Source of the DNA: Flavobacterium hydrophilum | GTDB taxonomy: Bacteria; Bacteroidota; Bacteroidia; Flavobacteriales; Flavobacteriaceae | Assembly (NCBI RefSeq): GCF_003202405.1 | Contig: NZ_QJHL01000004.1 | Coordinates: 62,001-126,000 of the forward strand | DNA: 64,000 nucleotides | Reading direction: 5' to 3' | In this document: one piece after another, positions 1-9,363 of the stretch | How the letters are laid out: each line of letters begins with the position of its first letter | How positions within the stretch are numbered: position 1 is the stretch's first letter | Position numbers and translations under genes: made by a program | Notes under the pieces: model-generated | What the model was told of the DNA's origin: nothing | The model's input: only the letters and a program-made list of their open reading frames with translations | Databases searched by the model: none

Positions 1-2
1 AA

Positions 3-1598
3 CCAATTCAGGAAAAAACCGATGCCATGATGAAAGCTGAAAGTGAGCGTTTGGATCAGATTTGGAAAGCCAATGAACACATCATCAAAGCCGAAGAATT
101 GCAGGGACGTCCTTATGTACCCTGGGCGGCATTACCAACTGATTTAGTTCATGCTGATATTCCTGCTTTTCCAGGTGCAATGGGTGGCGGAGCTCAGACA
201 CCAGGTGGACGAGGCGGTAAAATATTTGTTGTTACAAGTTTAGAAGACACTGGAAAAGGAACTTTTCGTGAAGCACTCGAAGCCGTTGGAGCCCGTACAG
301 TAGTGTTTAATGTTTCGGGAATCATTCGCCTTAAAAAGCCAATTACTGTTCATGCACCATACATCACTATCGCAGGACAAACCGCACCGGGTGACGGAAT
401 TTGCGTTGCGGGAGAATCTGTTTTATTAGACACACACGACATTATTATTCGTTACATGCGTTTTCGCCGTGGAGAAACCGAAGTGACACGTCGTGACGAT
501 GCTTTGGGAGGAAACGTAATCGGAAACGTAATTATTGATCACTGTTCCATGAGCTGGGGATTAGACGAGAATATCTCTTTATACCGCCATCAGTTTCAGG
601 CGAATGAAAAATCAAAATTAGAAAAACTGCCAGCCGTTAATGTTACGATTCAGAATACCATTTCAGCAGAAGGCCTGGATACTTACAACCATGCTTTCGG
701 AAGTACTATCGGTGGTTTAAATAGTATGTTTATCCGCAATTTATGGGCTGATAATATTTCGAGAAATGCCTCGGTTGGAATGTACGGAAGTTTTAACTTT
801 GTGAATAATGTCGTTTTCAATTGGTGGAACCGTACCCTTGATGGAGGTGATTATCGTTCGCAATACAACATTATCAATAATTATTTCAAACCGGGGCCAA
901 TTACGCCAACTGATCAGCCGATTCGTTACCGAATTATAAAACCCGAATCAGGTTCTATCAGTCCGAAAAGATTTGGAAAAGCATTTGTTGACGGGAACTT
1001 TATTGCGGGTTCACCTGAAGTAACAGCCGATAACTGGAACGGAGGTGTGCAATTAGAAGATTTGTCACCTGAAGTAACCAAAGATTTTTTGGCTCAAATT
1101 AAACAAAACAAAGCTTTTCCAACGCCACCAATTTCTATTATGAAGGCAGATCAGACTTATGATTTTGTGTTGGAAAATGCAGGAGCAACTTTGCCAAAAC
1201 GTGATGCCGTTGATGAGAGAATCGTTAAACAGGTTCGCACCGGAAAAATAGAAGTGAAAGACGGTTTGGAAAATACAATCGGAAAAGAATTTATCAAGAG
1301 AAGATTACCTGCTGACTCCTATAAAAAAGGGATTATAACACATCCTGATCAGGTAGGCGGTTATCCGGAATACAAAGGAAAAGCCTATAAAGATTCGGAT
1401 AATGATGGAATCCCGGATGCCTGGGAAAAGAAATTTGGCATGAATCCAAACGATGCAGCTGATGCAAATAAAGATTCAAATGGTGATGGTTATACCAATA
1501 TTGAAAAATATTTTAACGGTATAGATCCAAAAGGAAAAACAGATTGGACAAAAACAGAAAATAATAAAGATACATTATCAAAAATATTATTACAATAG
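3..1598 (+). CDS. Pectate lyase, PL1 family (5'-truncated by window edge)
   Basis: The reading frame is open to the left edge, so the true start and probably a signal peptide lie outside; the first internal ATG is at 27. The protein cleaves polygalacturonate by beta-elimination outside the cytoplasm. The PL1 features seen are the early G-A-M-G-G-G-A-Q-T-P-G-G-R-G-G segment, V-F-N-V-S-G-I-I, the A-G-Q-T-A-P-G-D-G turn, and D-H-C-S-M-S-W-G-L-D-E-N, a typical right-handed beta-helix ladder. Near the C terminus (about residues 457-503 counted from the ATG at 27) the acidic D-S-D-N-D-G-I-P-D-A-W-E type repeats look like calcium-binding thrombospondin-3/EF-hand-like loops, common on exported Bacteroidota pectinases. 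It opens the visible part of the pectin locus and is followed after 87 bp by another beta-helix protein. Family call is firm; exact substrate is not determined. Confidence 0.9.
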   Translation, partial: PIQEKTDAMMKAESERLDQIWKANEHIIKAEELQGRPYVPWAALPTDLVHADIPAFPGAMGGGAQTPGGRGGKIFVVTSLEDTGKGTFREALEAVGARTVVFNVSGIIRLKKPITVHAPYITIAGQTAPGDGICVAGESVLLDTHDIIIRYMRFRRGETEVTRRDDALGGNVIGNVIIDHCSMSWGLDENISLYRHQFQANEKSKLEKLPAVNVTIQNTISAEGLDTYNHAFGSTIGGLNSMFIRNLWADNISRNASVGMYGSFNFVNNVVFNWWNRTLDGGDYRSQYNIINNYFKPGPITPTDQPIRYRIIKPESGSISPKRFGKAFVDGNFIAGSPEVTADNWNGGVQLEDLSPEVTKDFLAQIKQNKAFPTPPISIMKADQTYDFVLENAGATLPKRDAVDERIVKQVRTGKIEVKDGLENTIGKEFIKRRLPADSYKKGIITHPDQVGGYPEYKGKAYKDSDNDGIPDAWEKKFGMNPNDAADANKDSNGDGYTNIEKYFNGIDPKGKTDWTKTENNKDTLSKILLQ

Positions 1599-1620
1599 TT
1601 TTTTTAAGTTAGTTTGATAA

Positions 1621-1651
1621 GACCTGACGGCATTAAAAAAACTGTCAGGTC
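1621..1651. terminator. Hairpin between the PL1 gene and the next PUL gene
   Basis: GACCTGAC and GTCAGGTC pair perfectly (8 bp) around a 15-nt loop, 23 bp after the PL1 stop. There is no clean T-run after it, so it may be an attenuating or mRNA-stabilising hairpin rather than a full terminator. Confidence 0.4.
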
Positions 1652-1685
1652 AATTTAAAAAGAATAATCTATAATAAAATTTAAA

Positions 1686-4600
1686 GTGAATTTTATCCAG
1701 CTAAAAAACATCATAACAAAACAGGATTTACTCGTTTTATCCTGTTTTGTTATTTTCTTTAGTGCCAATATTACTAACGCACAAAACACATTTCCTGATA
1801 TTACAAAATCGAAAGAAGGAAAACTGGAGCGTACCGCTGATGCAAAAGGAAACCAGATTCCTGATTTTTCGTATGCCGGTTATAAAGTCTCTTCAGTTGC
1901 TATTCCGGACGTAGCCATTAAAGCTTTTGTTCCGCACATCGATGGTGATGCTACAGCTACAATTCAGTCAGCCATAGATTATGTTGCCAAATTAAAAACC
2001 GATAAAAATGGTTTTAAAGGAACAGTACTTTTAGACAAGGGAACTTTTAAAATTTCGGGTGTAATCAATATTGCAGAAAGCGGAATTGTACTAAGGGGAA
2101 GTGGTGCAGGAAATAGCGGAACAATTCTTTTAGGAACTTCCATCAACAGAAGCGCCATCATCAATATCAGCGGAATCAACAATCCCGTTTTTAAAGATAA
2201 ATTTGAATTAGCTGATAATTTCACACCATTAGGAGCAACAGTTTTATCAGTAAAAAATGGAACTTCCCTAAAAAAAGGAGATCATATTACAATCAACACA
2301 CCCATCACCAAAAATTGGATTGACGTTTTATCAATGAATGATTTTGGTGGAGAAAGCGGATGGATTGGCTGGAAAGCCGACGATTTTGTTATTCGTGCAG
2401 ACAGGGAAATTACAAATGTTCAGGGAAATAAAATCACGATTGATGCACCTTTGACAAATGCTTTAGATGAAGAATTATCAAAATCAACTGTCGTAAATTA
2501 TGTCTGGTCAGGCAGAATCAATAATTCAGGTGTTGAAAACCTGACATTGAAATCAGATTACGATACTACAAATCCAAAAGACGAACAACATAGATGGCAC
2601 GGAATTTCTATAGCAAATGCTGAAGATATCTGGGTAAAACAAGTCAATTTTGAACAGTTTGCAGGCGGTGCAGTTTCTATTTTGAAAACGGCAAAAAGAA
2701 TCACTGTTGAAGATTGTCTGGCTTTAAACCCAATCTCGGAAATTGCAGCGCATAGAAGAAATACTTTTTATACAGAAGGTCAGCAAACACTATTTCAGCG
2801 TTGTTATTCGGAATTTGGATATAATGATTTTGTGGTTGGTGGATATGCTACTGCAGGACCAAATGTGTTTTTGCAATGCGAATCGCATCAGCCATACAGT
2901 TTCAGCGGATCTGTAGGAAGCTGGGCAACCGGAATCCTTTTTGATGTTTCGCTGATTGACGGAAATGCCATTAGTTTTAAAAACAAAGAACAGGACGGAA
3001 GAGGTTTAGGCTGGAATGTTGCCAATAGCGTAATTTGGGAAACTTCGGCATCCAAAATAGAAAATTACAGTCCGCCAACAGCTCAGAACTGGGCATTTGG
3101 AGTCTGGGCACAATGGGCAGGAAACGGACACTGGAAAGACGTGAACAATCACATCATCCCGAGAAGCTTGTTTTATGCTTTGCTTGAACAGCGTCTGGGC
3201 AAATCACCAATGGATGCCCAAATAATGGATTTGGGAACGGAACCTTCTTCAAGCCCGACATTAGAGCAAGCCAAAGCTTTAACAGCAGAAGCCTATAAAT
3301 TAAATGAAACTTTAAAAGAATTCATCGCTAAAGCAAAAACAAGAAATCCAATTGCAATTGATTATGCTAAAGTCAAACGAATTGAGGAAGTAAAAAACAA
3401 TACTGAAATCGTTTCCAATGCCGATAAAATTACTTTAGCGAATGGATTATTGACTACTTCAAAAGGTGTACTTACCGGAGAAACAGTTGATGTTCCGTGG
3501 TGGAGAGGCAGTTTACGTGAATCAGAAATTTCAAAATCAAGACCGCACATTACAAGATTTGTTCCGGGACATTATGGTGTAGGTTATACCGATAATCTGG
3601 AAGAAACAGTCAACTATTTAGTCGAAAACAACAAAATTGCTATTGATCATAATTACGGATTGTGGTATGAACAACGAATGGCCGACCACGAACGCATCCG
3701 AAGAATGGATCCTGACGTTTGGGCTCCGTTTTACGAACAGCCTTTTGACAGAAGTGGTCAGGGAATCGCTTGGGATCATTTAAGTAAATACGATTTAACG
3801 AGATACAATGCCTGGTACTGGAACCGTTTGAAAAACTTCGCCGAATTAGGAGCTCAAAAAAATAAGATTTTAATTAACGAAGCCTATTTTCAGCATAATA
3901 TTTTAGAAGCAGGCGCACACTGGGCAAGTTCTCCGTGGCGACCGGCGAATAATATCAATACAACGGGATTGCCAGAACCTCCGCCTTATGCAGGTGATAA
4001 AAGGATTTTCTTAGCAGAGCAATTCTATGATGTAAAAAATGCAGACATCCGTAAATTACATGAAGCCTTTATCGAGAAAAATATAGAAAATTTCAAGGAT
4101 AACGCTAACGTTCTGCAAATGACAAGTGCCGAATATACAGGTCCTTTAACATTTATGCAATTCTGGATTGATGTGATTGCGAACTATGAAAAGTCACATC
4201 CAAATGAATCCAAAATAGCTTTGAGTGCTACAAAAGATGTTCAGGATGCTATTTTAAATGAGGTGGAAAGAGCCAAAACAGTTGATGTGATCGATATCAA
4301 ATATTGGTATTACAGAGAAGACGGCACAACATATGCTCCGGAGGGTGGTGTAAATTTAGCCCCACGCCAGCACGCCAGAAAAATCAAAACAGGCAAAGAA
4401 ACAGATGACCAGGTTTATAGAGCCGTTCGTGAATACCGTGAAAAATATCCGGAAAAAGCAGTGTTGTATTCCACTATGGGAGCACCACGATTAGGCTGGG
4501 CTGTTTTAATGGCGGGAGGCTCTTTGCCAAATGTTCCAAAAATTGAACTTTCTTCCTTCCATTCTGCCCTATCTGGTATGAAGTTTGCAACAGGAACTAC

Positions 4601-4838
4601 TTTTTCAGACAACCTTTGGACACTGGAAAATAAAGGCAACGCATATCTTTTTTATCTGAAAAAAGATCAGGATGTTTCAATCGATTTGTCAAATCAAAAA
4701 GGAACATTTGAGGTATATACAATCAATGCTTCCAATGGAAGTATCGCTAAAAAAGCAAATATTAACGGAGGAAAACATGTCGTAATTCCGCAATCAGAAA
4801 TTAAAGAAAAAGTTTTATTCGTAGTGAAGAAAAGTTAG
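1686..4838 (+). CDS. Large exported two-domain protein: pectate-lyase-like beta-helix plus DUF6298-like region
   Basis: 1050 residues. The start is GTG; no in-frame ATG fits the hydrophobic segment (about residues 14-33, ending N-A-Q), which reads as a signal peptide. Residues ~60-430 look like a right-handed beta-helix of the pectate lyase superfamily (opening A-T-A-T-I-Q-S-A-I-D, then G-T-V-L-L-D-K-G-T-F and many N-x-x-I/V rungs). Residues ~600-1000 form a second, Trp/Tyr-rich globular region (V-P-W-W-R-G, N-Y-G-L-W-Y-E-Q-R, W-A-P-F-Y-E-Q-P) that I associate, from memory only, with the DUF6298 family; it could be a TIM-barrel-like hydrolase. A small C-terminal beta domain follows. It lies between a pectate lyase and an apiosidase, so a role in pectin breakdown is inferred. 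Catalytic residues cannot be assigned. Confidence 0.75.
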   Translation: MNFIQLKNIITKQDLLVLSCFVIFFSANITNAQNTFPDITKSKEGKLERTADAKGNQIPDFSYAGYKVSSVAIPDVAIKAFVPHIDGDATATIQSAIDYVAKLKTDKNGFKGTVLLDKGTFKISGVINIAESGIVLRGSGAGNSGTILLGTSINRSAIINISGINNPVFKDKFELADNFTPLGATVLSVKNGTSLKKGDHITINTPITKNWIDVLSMNDFGGESGWIGWKADDFVIRADREITNVQGNKITIDAPLTNALDEELSKSTVVNYVWSGRINNSGVENLTLKSDYDTTNPKDEQHRWHGISIANAEDIWVKQVNFEQFAGGAVSILKTAKRITVEDCLALNPISEIAAHRRNTFYTEGQQTLFQRCYSEFGYNDFVVGGYATAGPNVFLQCESHQPYSFSGSVGSWATGILFDVSLIDGNAISFKNKEQDGRGLGWNVANSVIWETSASKIENYSPPTAQNWAFGVWAQWAGNGHWKDVNNHIIPRSLFYALLEQRLGKSPMDAQIMDLGTEPSSSPTLEQAKALTAEAYKLNETLKEFIAKAKTRNPIAIDYAKVKRIEEVKNNTEIVSNADKITLANGLLTTSKGVLTGETVDVPWWRGSLRESEISKSRPHITRFVPGHYGVGYTDNLEETVNYLVENNKIAIDHNYGLWYEQRMADHERIRRMDPDVWAPFYEQPFDRSGQGIAWDHLSKYDLTRYNAWYWNRLKNFAELGAQKNKILINEAYFQHNILEAGAHWASSPWRPANNINTTGLPEPPPYAGDKRIFLAEQFYDVKNADIRKLHEAFIEKNIENFKDNANVLQMTSAEYTGPLTFMQFWIDVIANYEKSHPNESKIALSATKDVQDAILNEVERAKTVDVIDIKYWYYREDGTTYAPEGGVNLAPRQHARKIKTGKETDDQVYRAVREYREKYPEKAVLYSTMGAPRLGWAVLMAGGSLPNVPKIELSSFHSALSGMKFATGTTFSDNLWTLENKGNAYLFYLKKDQDVSIDLSNQKGTFEVYTINASNGSIAKKANINGGKHVVIPQSEIKEKVLFVVKKS

Positions 4839-4853
4839 CCACAGATTATATAT

Positions 4854-4881
4854 AAGAATTAAGAATTAAGAATTAAGAATT
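4854..4881. repeat. Four-copy 7-nt tandem repeat (AAGAATT)
   Basis: The unit AAGAATT occurs four times head to tail, immediately after the previous stop codon. It is followed by AATCTGC-type periodic words (4883-4910) that end 37 bp before the next start codon. Confidence 0.85.
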
Positions 4882-4947
4882 AAATCTGCCTTATCTGCTA
4901 AATCTGCGTGAAAATAAATAAAAAACACAATTCAAAATAAAAATAAA

Positions 4948-6354
4948 ATGAACCTGAAAAATAAATACCTATACACCCTTTGTATAAGCTTTATGTTGAC
5001 AGCACAAAGCGGATTTTCGCAATCTGCAAAATCAAAAGCATTACCAAAACTTAAAGTTTCCGAAAACAAACATTATTTTGTAACTGAAGACGGAAAACCT
5101 TTCTTTTGGTTAGGCGATACAGGCTGGCTGACATTTGGAAAACTGGACAGGGCAGGTGTGGAAAAATATCTTCAGGATCGAAAAGCAAAAGGATTCAACG
5201 TCGTTCAGGTTATGGTTTTGCATAATGTGAATGCTGTAAATGCGTATGGTGATCAGGCATTAATGAATGATAATCTGGCCCAGCAAATTACGTCACCAGG
5301 CAACGATCCAAATGATGCTCCCGAATACGATTACTGGGACCACGTAGATTATACTTTGGATGTAGCACAAAAAAACGGAATCTACCTTGCCATGGTTCCG
5401 GTTTGGGGAACTAATATTAGTAGTGCTAAAAGTAAAGTAACGAAAGCTGATGTTGAAAAATATGCAAAATTTTTAGCCGATCGATATAAAAAAAGAACCA
5501 ATATAATCTGGCTGAACGGTGGCGATACCTACGGAGATAAATTTCAGGACATCTGGAACGCACTCGGAAGTACTTTAAAAACCAATAATCCGGATCAGTT
5601 AGTGACTTTTCACCCTTTCGGAAGGACCGATTCTTCAGAGAATTTTCATAATGCAAGCTGGCTGGATTTCAATATGTTCCAGTCCGGTCACAGAAGATAC
5701 GATCAGGATACGTTACCAAACTCTTTCAAAGAAGACAATTACAAATTTATGTTGAGGGATTTTGCCCTTAAACCGACCAAACCTTCGCTTGACGGAGAAC
5801 CATCTTACGAAGGAATTCCACACGGATTGCACGATACGCTACAGCCATTATGGAAAGACAGCGACGTAAGACGTTACGGATATTGGTCTGTATTTTCCGG
5901 AGCAGCAGGTTATACCTACGGACACAACGCCGTAATGCAAATGTTCCGAAAAGGAGATAATCCTGCATACGGAAATAAAGTGCTTTGGAATGATGCCATC
6001 AATGCCCCGGGAGCAGGACAAATGATTTACATCAAAAATCTGATGTTGGAATTTCCATTTTTAGAAGGAACTCCGGATCAGTCCATAATTGCGAATCAGG
6101 GAGAGAAATACGATTACTTGCCAGCCATAAGAGGAAATGATTATGCTTTGATTTATACCTATAATGGAAGAAAAATCACTGTGAATATGGGGAAAATTGC
6201 AGGAGATAAAGTAACGGCTACCTGGTTCAACCCAAGAAACGGTAAAAAAACAAAGATTGGAGTTTTTGAAAACAAAGGAACAAAAGAATTTCAGCCTTCT
6301 GGCAAAAAAGAAGACGGAAATGACTGGGTTTTAATTCTAACGTCAAACAAATAA
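4948..6354 (+). CDS. Apiosidase-type glycoside hydrolase (GH140, DUF4038)
   Basis: 468 residues with signal peptide (about 1-25). The N-terminal signature H-Y-F-V-T-E-D-G-K-P-F-F-W-L-G-D-T-G-W (residues ~42-60) is diagnostic of the apiosidase-like DUF4038 domain, a TIM barrel, followed by a small C-terminal collagen-binding-like beta domain (from ~375). GH140 enzymes release D-apiose from rhamnogalacturonan-II side chains. Plausible catalytic acids are D193 in W-L-N-G-G-D-T and E284 in L-D-G-E-P-S-Y-E. The start follows an A-rich stretch typical of Bacteroidota. Position between pectin lyases and a GH28 fits RG-II degradation. If the enzyme releases apiose, the RuBisCO-like/DUF1537 cluster at 42.4-45.7 kb could use it after oxidation. 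Family call is strong; apiose specificity is inferred from family membership. Confidence 0.87.
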   Translation: MNLKNKYLYTLCISFMLTAQSGFSQSAKSKALPKLKVSENKHYFVTEDGKPFFWLGDTGWLTFGKLDRAGVEKYLQDRKAKGFNVVQVMVLHNVNAVNAYGDQALMNDNLAQQITSPGNDPNDAPEYDYWDHVDYTLDVAQKNGIYLAMVPVWGTNISSAKSKVTKADVEKYAKFLADRYKKRTNIIWLNGGDTYGDKFQDIWNALGSTLKTNNPDQLVTFHPFGRTDSSENFHNASWLDFNMFQSGHRRYDQDTLPNSFKEDNYKFMLRDFALKPTKPSLDGEPSYEGIPHGLHDTLQPLWKDSDVRRYGYWSVFSGAAGYTYGHNAVMQMFRKGDNPAYGNKVLWNDAINAPGAGQMIYIKNLMLEFPFLEGTPDQSIIANQGEKYDYLPAIRGNDYALIYTYNGRKITVNMGKIAGDKVTATWFNPRNGKKTKIGVFENKGTKEFQPSGKKEDGNDWVLILTSNK

Positions 6355-6387
6355 TCAGCCGAATCTGAGTCCTAAAAAAATATTAAA

Positions 6388-7962
6388 ATGAAAATCAAAA
6401 ACATCATAATACTATTCTTTTTCATAACCGGATTAAACACAGCTTTCGCAAATGACGGCTGGCTAAACATCCTAAACGAAGGGGGAAACAACAAAGGGAT
6501 AAAATGCACCGAAGCCATTCAAGGCGCTATCGAAAAAGCATCTAAAAACGGAGGCGGAACCATCTTTTTCCCAGCTGGCGAATACTTAACGGGAGCATTA
6601 AAACTAAAAAGCAACATCACCATCCATTTGGATTCAGGTGCGCTTTTAAAATTTTCAGAGAATTTCGATGACTACCTTCCGTATGTAGAAATGCGTTATG
6701 AAGGCATCGTGATGCAGTCGTTCTCGCCGTTATTTTACGCCAAAGATGTCGAAAACATCACCATCAAAGGAAGAGGCGTAATCGACGGACAAGGAAAAGC
6801 GTGGTGGAATGAAGTGTACCGAATTGAAACTGCCAAAGGCCCGATTCCGGAAACCAAATACCAAAAAATGTGGACCGAGCAAAACAAAGGAATCGTTTAC
6901 GAACCATATTACAAAAGAACGATTGACAAACACTTTTTCAGACCTTCATTTTTCCAGGCCTACAATTGCAAAAATATTTTAATCGAAGGCGTAACCTTCA
7001 AAAACTCGCCTTTCTGGACCATAAATCCTGAATTCTGCGACAATGTAACCGTAACCGGAATTACAATTAACAATCCGCATTCCCCAAACACAGACGGAAT
7101 CAACCCTTCGTCCTGTACAAACGTACACATTTCGAACTGCCATATCAGTGTGGGTGACGACTGTATCACCATCAAATCGGGTCGCGATGCAGACGGCCGT
7201 AAATACGGAAAAGCAACCGAAAATGTAACCATTACCAACTGTACGATGTTAAGCGGTCACGGAGGTGTCGTTATCGGAAGTGAAATGTCAGGCGGAATCA
7301 AAAAAATCACGATTTCCAACTGCGTTTTCGACGGAACAGACAGAGGAATCCGTATCAAAGCCGCTCGTGGAAGAGGTGGAGTGGTCGAAGACATTCGCGT
7401 CGACAACATCGTAATGAAAAACATCAAGGAAGAAGCCATAATTTTGGATCTTTTCTACGACAAAGACAATCCCGTAGAGCCCGTTACCGAGCGCACGCCG
7501 ATTTTCAGAAACATCCACATCAGCAACGTTACGGGCGGAAACGTCAACAAAGCCGGATTCGTTCGCGGAATTGTTGAAATGCCCATCCAAAATATCACCT
7601 TCTCCAACATCAATATGGACGGCAAGGAAGGTTTCACCATAAACACGGCGACCGATGTAGAATTTCACGACGTAAAAGTCAACGCAACCGTGGGTTCTTC
7701 TTTCAAAATCAGCGATGCCAAAAACCTGATTCTGGACAACGTAGGTTCATCGACACCGCTCAAAGGCGTTCCGGTCATTAAAATTGATAACGCTTCCAAC
7801 ATTCTGATCAACAACAATTTTCCGTTCAATGCCACCGATATTTTCATCGAAGCCAATGGAAAAGACACGAAAAATATTTTCCTTAAAAACAATGTCTTCA
7901 ACAATGTGACCACAGTTGTCAAAAAAGGAAAAGACCTGGATAAAAAAGCAATTACAGAATAA
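6388..7962 (+). CDS. Polygalacturonase-type glycoside hydrolase, GH28
   Basis: 524 residues; signal peptide ~1-21 (ends A-F-A). All four GH28 active-site signatures are present: N-T-D-G (234-237), G-D-D-C (256-259), G-H-G (290-292) and R-I-K (322-324). The fold is a right-handed beta-helix. GH28 members hydrolyse alpha-1,4-galacturonan, or rhamnogalacturonan in some subgroups, by inversion. It starts 33 bp after the apiosidase stop and probably shares its mRNA. Local GC content and codon use look higher than in the flanking genes (many C/G third positions), hinting at a different recent history, but I did not compute this. Endo versus exo action cannot be told; family call is very secure. Confidence 0.94.
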   Translation: MKIKNIIILFFFITGLNTAFANDGWLNILNEGGNNKGIKCTEAIQGAIEKASKNGGGTIFFPAGEYLTGALKLKSNITIHLDSGALLKFSENFDDYLPYVEMRYEGIVMQSFSPLFYAKDVENITIKGRGVIDGQGKAWWNEVYRIETAKGPIPETKYQKMWTEQNKGIVYEPYYKRTIDKHFFRPSFFQAYNCKNILIEGVTFKNSPFWTINPEFCDNVTVTGITINNPHSPNTDGINPSSCTNVHISNCHISVGDDCITIKSGRDADGRKYGKATENVTITNCTMLSGHGGVVIGSEMSGGIKKITISNCVFDGTDRGIRIKAARGRGGVVEDIRVDNIVMKNIKEEAIILDLFYDKDNPVEPVTERTPIFRNIHISNVTGGNVNKAGFVRGIVEMPIQNITFSNINMDGKEGFTINTATDVEFHDVKVNATVGSSFKISDAKNLILDNVGSSTPLKGVPVIKIDNASNILINNNFPFNATDIFIEANGKDTKNIFLKNNVFNNVTTVVKKGKDLDKKAITE

Positions 7963-8010
7963 CGTAATTATTTTCAGGAGCAGAAACATTGGGCATTTTA
8001 GGAAACATCG

Positions 8011-8080
8011 TCCCGCTTTCCGTTACAATCTTTTGTGCCGAACACCGGCACAAAAGGATTTCCACTGCAATCGGGGCTAA
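8011..8080 (-). repeat. Dispersed repeat with conserved ends and variable perfect stem
   Basis: On the minus strand it begins TTAGCCCCGATTGCAGTGG and ends AACGGAAAGCGGGA. In the middle CTTTTGTGCCG (8030-8040) pairs perfectly with CGGCACAAAAG (8046-8056) around a 5-nt loop. The ATCTTTT-stem-AAAAGGAT module recurs with a different stem in the element at 28081-28176. Confidence 0.75.
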
Positions 8081-8225
8081 AGAGAAACATTTGGATTTTT
8101 TGACATTAAGAAGAAATACCAAATCCTTTCAGAAATGGTTTTAAAAATAGAATACACCAATTTTTTAATAATTAAAATTTGTGAAAATTTGTGCAATTTG
8201 TGGTGAGAAAAAATAAACACCAAAT

Positions 8226-8373
8226 CCTGCAAGGTTTCCAAATGCTGGTATTAGTTGTCCACATAGCTCTGTGTTTTCATAAAAAGTGAAACGCCTTTTT
8301 AGATAAAGAAAACTATGTTTCTATGTGTTAAAATATATTGAACACCTACAAGGTTTTTTGGAAACCTCGCAGG
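8226..8373. repeat. Composite CCTGCAAGG inverted-repeat element
   Basis: Outer ends CCTGCAAGG (8226-8234) and CCTCGCAGG (8365-8373) are imperfect inverted copies. CCTACAAGG (8345-8353) forms a local hairpin with the right end. Nested inside is a CACATAG / CTATGTG pair. A compact version of the same family is at 18215-18288. Confidence 0.7.
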
Positions 8374-8387
8374 ATAAAAAGATAACA

Positions 8388-9305
8388 ATGAAAAAAATAT
8401 TAATCATACTAACGCTTTCACTTTTCGCAGTAAGCTATTCCCAGAAAAAAAAGGAAATTTTCCTTTTCACTTCTTTCAGAGAACCGGCTACCGAAGGTTT
8501 GTATTTAGCCTACAGCGAAGACGGCTACAACTGGAAAGGTTTGGAAGGATCATTCCTAAAACCCGAAATAGGAGCCAGCAAAATAATGCGTGATCCATCC
8601 ATCACAAAAGGTGCAGACGGAACCTATCACATGGTCTGGACAACCGATTGGAAAGGCGGAAATGGTTTCGGCTACGCTAGTTCCAAAGATTTAATTCATT
8701 GGTCAAAACAGGAATACATTCCCGTAATGAAACACGAACCCGAAGTTGTAAACGTGTGGGCGCCCGAAATTTTTTATGACGATGTCAAAAAAGAATACAT
8801 CATTATCTGGGCATCCACAATCCCATTCCGATTCGAAAAAGGAGTTGAAGATGAGAAAAACAATCATCGAATGTATTACTTAACGACAAAGGATTTCAAA
8901 ACCTTTTCGGATACCAAATTATACTATAATCCAGGTTTCAGCGTCATCGATTGTGTGATTGTAAAAAAAGGCAAAAAGGATTACGTTTTGGTTCTAAAAG
9001 ACAACACCAGACCGATGCGAAACATAGAAGTAGCTTTCGGAAAATCTCCATTAGGGCCATTCGAAAAAAGATCAAAACCCCTGACCGAATATTTATCAGA
9101 AGGTCCAACGGTTGTAAAAGTCGGTAAAAACTGGTTGCTGTATTATGACAACTATGGATCCAAAAATTACAAAGCATTAAGCACTTCAGATTTTGTGAAA
9201 TTCGAAGATGTTTCTTCAAAAATAAAATTGCCAGAAGGACACAAACACGGAACGATTACAACAATTTCCGCAGACCTTCTAAAAGGATTAATTGAAAAGA
9301 AATAA
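8388..9305 (+). CDS. Glycoside hydrolase family 43-like five-bladed propeller enzyme
   Basis: I chose the ATG at 8388, giving 305 residues and a clean signal peptide (M-K-K-I-L-I-I-L..., ending S-Y-S-Q near residue 19); a longer frame from 8325 only reads repeat DNA. The GH43 (clan GH-F) pattern is visible: M-R-D-P-S-I (D69) in the first blades, N-V-W-A-P-E-I-F-Y near residue 125, and L-S-E-G-P-T-V-V (E238) as the usual acid residue. Members remove arabinose, xylose or galactose residues from pectin side chains and hemicellulose. It follows a repeat-filled 425-bp gap and may have its own promoter or be processed separately from the upstream mRNA. Family is fairly sure; subfamily and sugar are not. 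Confidence 0.8.
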   Translation: MKKILIILTLSLFAVSYSQKKKEIFLFTSFREPATEGLYLAYSEDGYNWKGLEGSFLKPEIGASKIMRDPSITKGADGTYHMVWTTDWKGGNGFGYASSKDLIHWSKQEYIPVMKHEPEVVNVWAPEIFYDDVKKEYIIIWASTIPFRFEKGVEDEKNNHRMYYLTTKDFKTFSDTKLYYNPGFSVIDCVIVKKGKKDYVLVLKDNTRPMRNIEVAFGKSPLGPFEKRSKPLTEYLSEGPTVVKVGKNWLLYYDNYGSKNYKALSTSDFVKFEDVSSKIKLPEGHKHGTITTISADLLKGLIEKK

Positions 9306-9363
9306 TGGATTTACTCGACCGCAGGGTTCATAATCTTGAGTTGGTGAAATAAATAAAATAAAA

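Larger units (their letters stand above)
7963..8387. other. 425-bp intergenic stretch packed with repeats
   Basis: No credible gene. It holds a hairpin repeat with conserved ends (8011-8080), a periodic TTTGTG word array (8175-8203) and a composite CCTGCAAGG inverted-repeat element (8226-8373) ending just before the GH43 start. An open frame from 8325 runs into the GH43 gene but only reads through the repeat. Confidence 0.8.

Noticed and set aside
4854..4910. Short tandem repeats considered as a CRISPR-like array
   Set aside because: Units of 7-9 nt without spacers and no cas genes nearby.
7288..7668. 126-codon minus-strand open frame inside the GH28 gene
   Set aside because: It is antisense to well-conserved GH28 motifs and has no recognisable protein pattern; a shadow of the real gene.
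8325..8387. Upstream extension of the GH43 gene
   Set aside because: The extra codons read dispersed-repeat DNA, and the ATG at 8388 gives a normal signal peptide.
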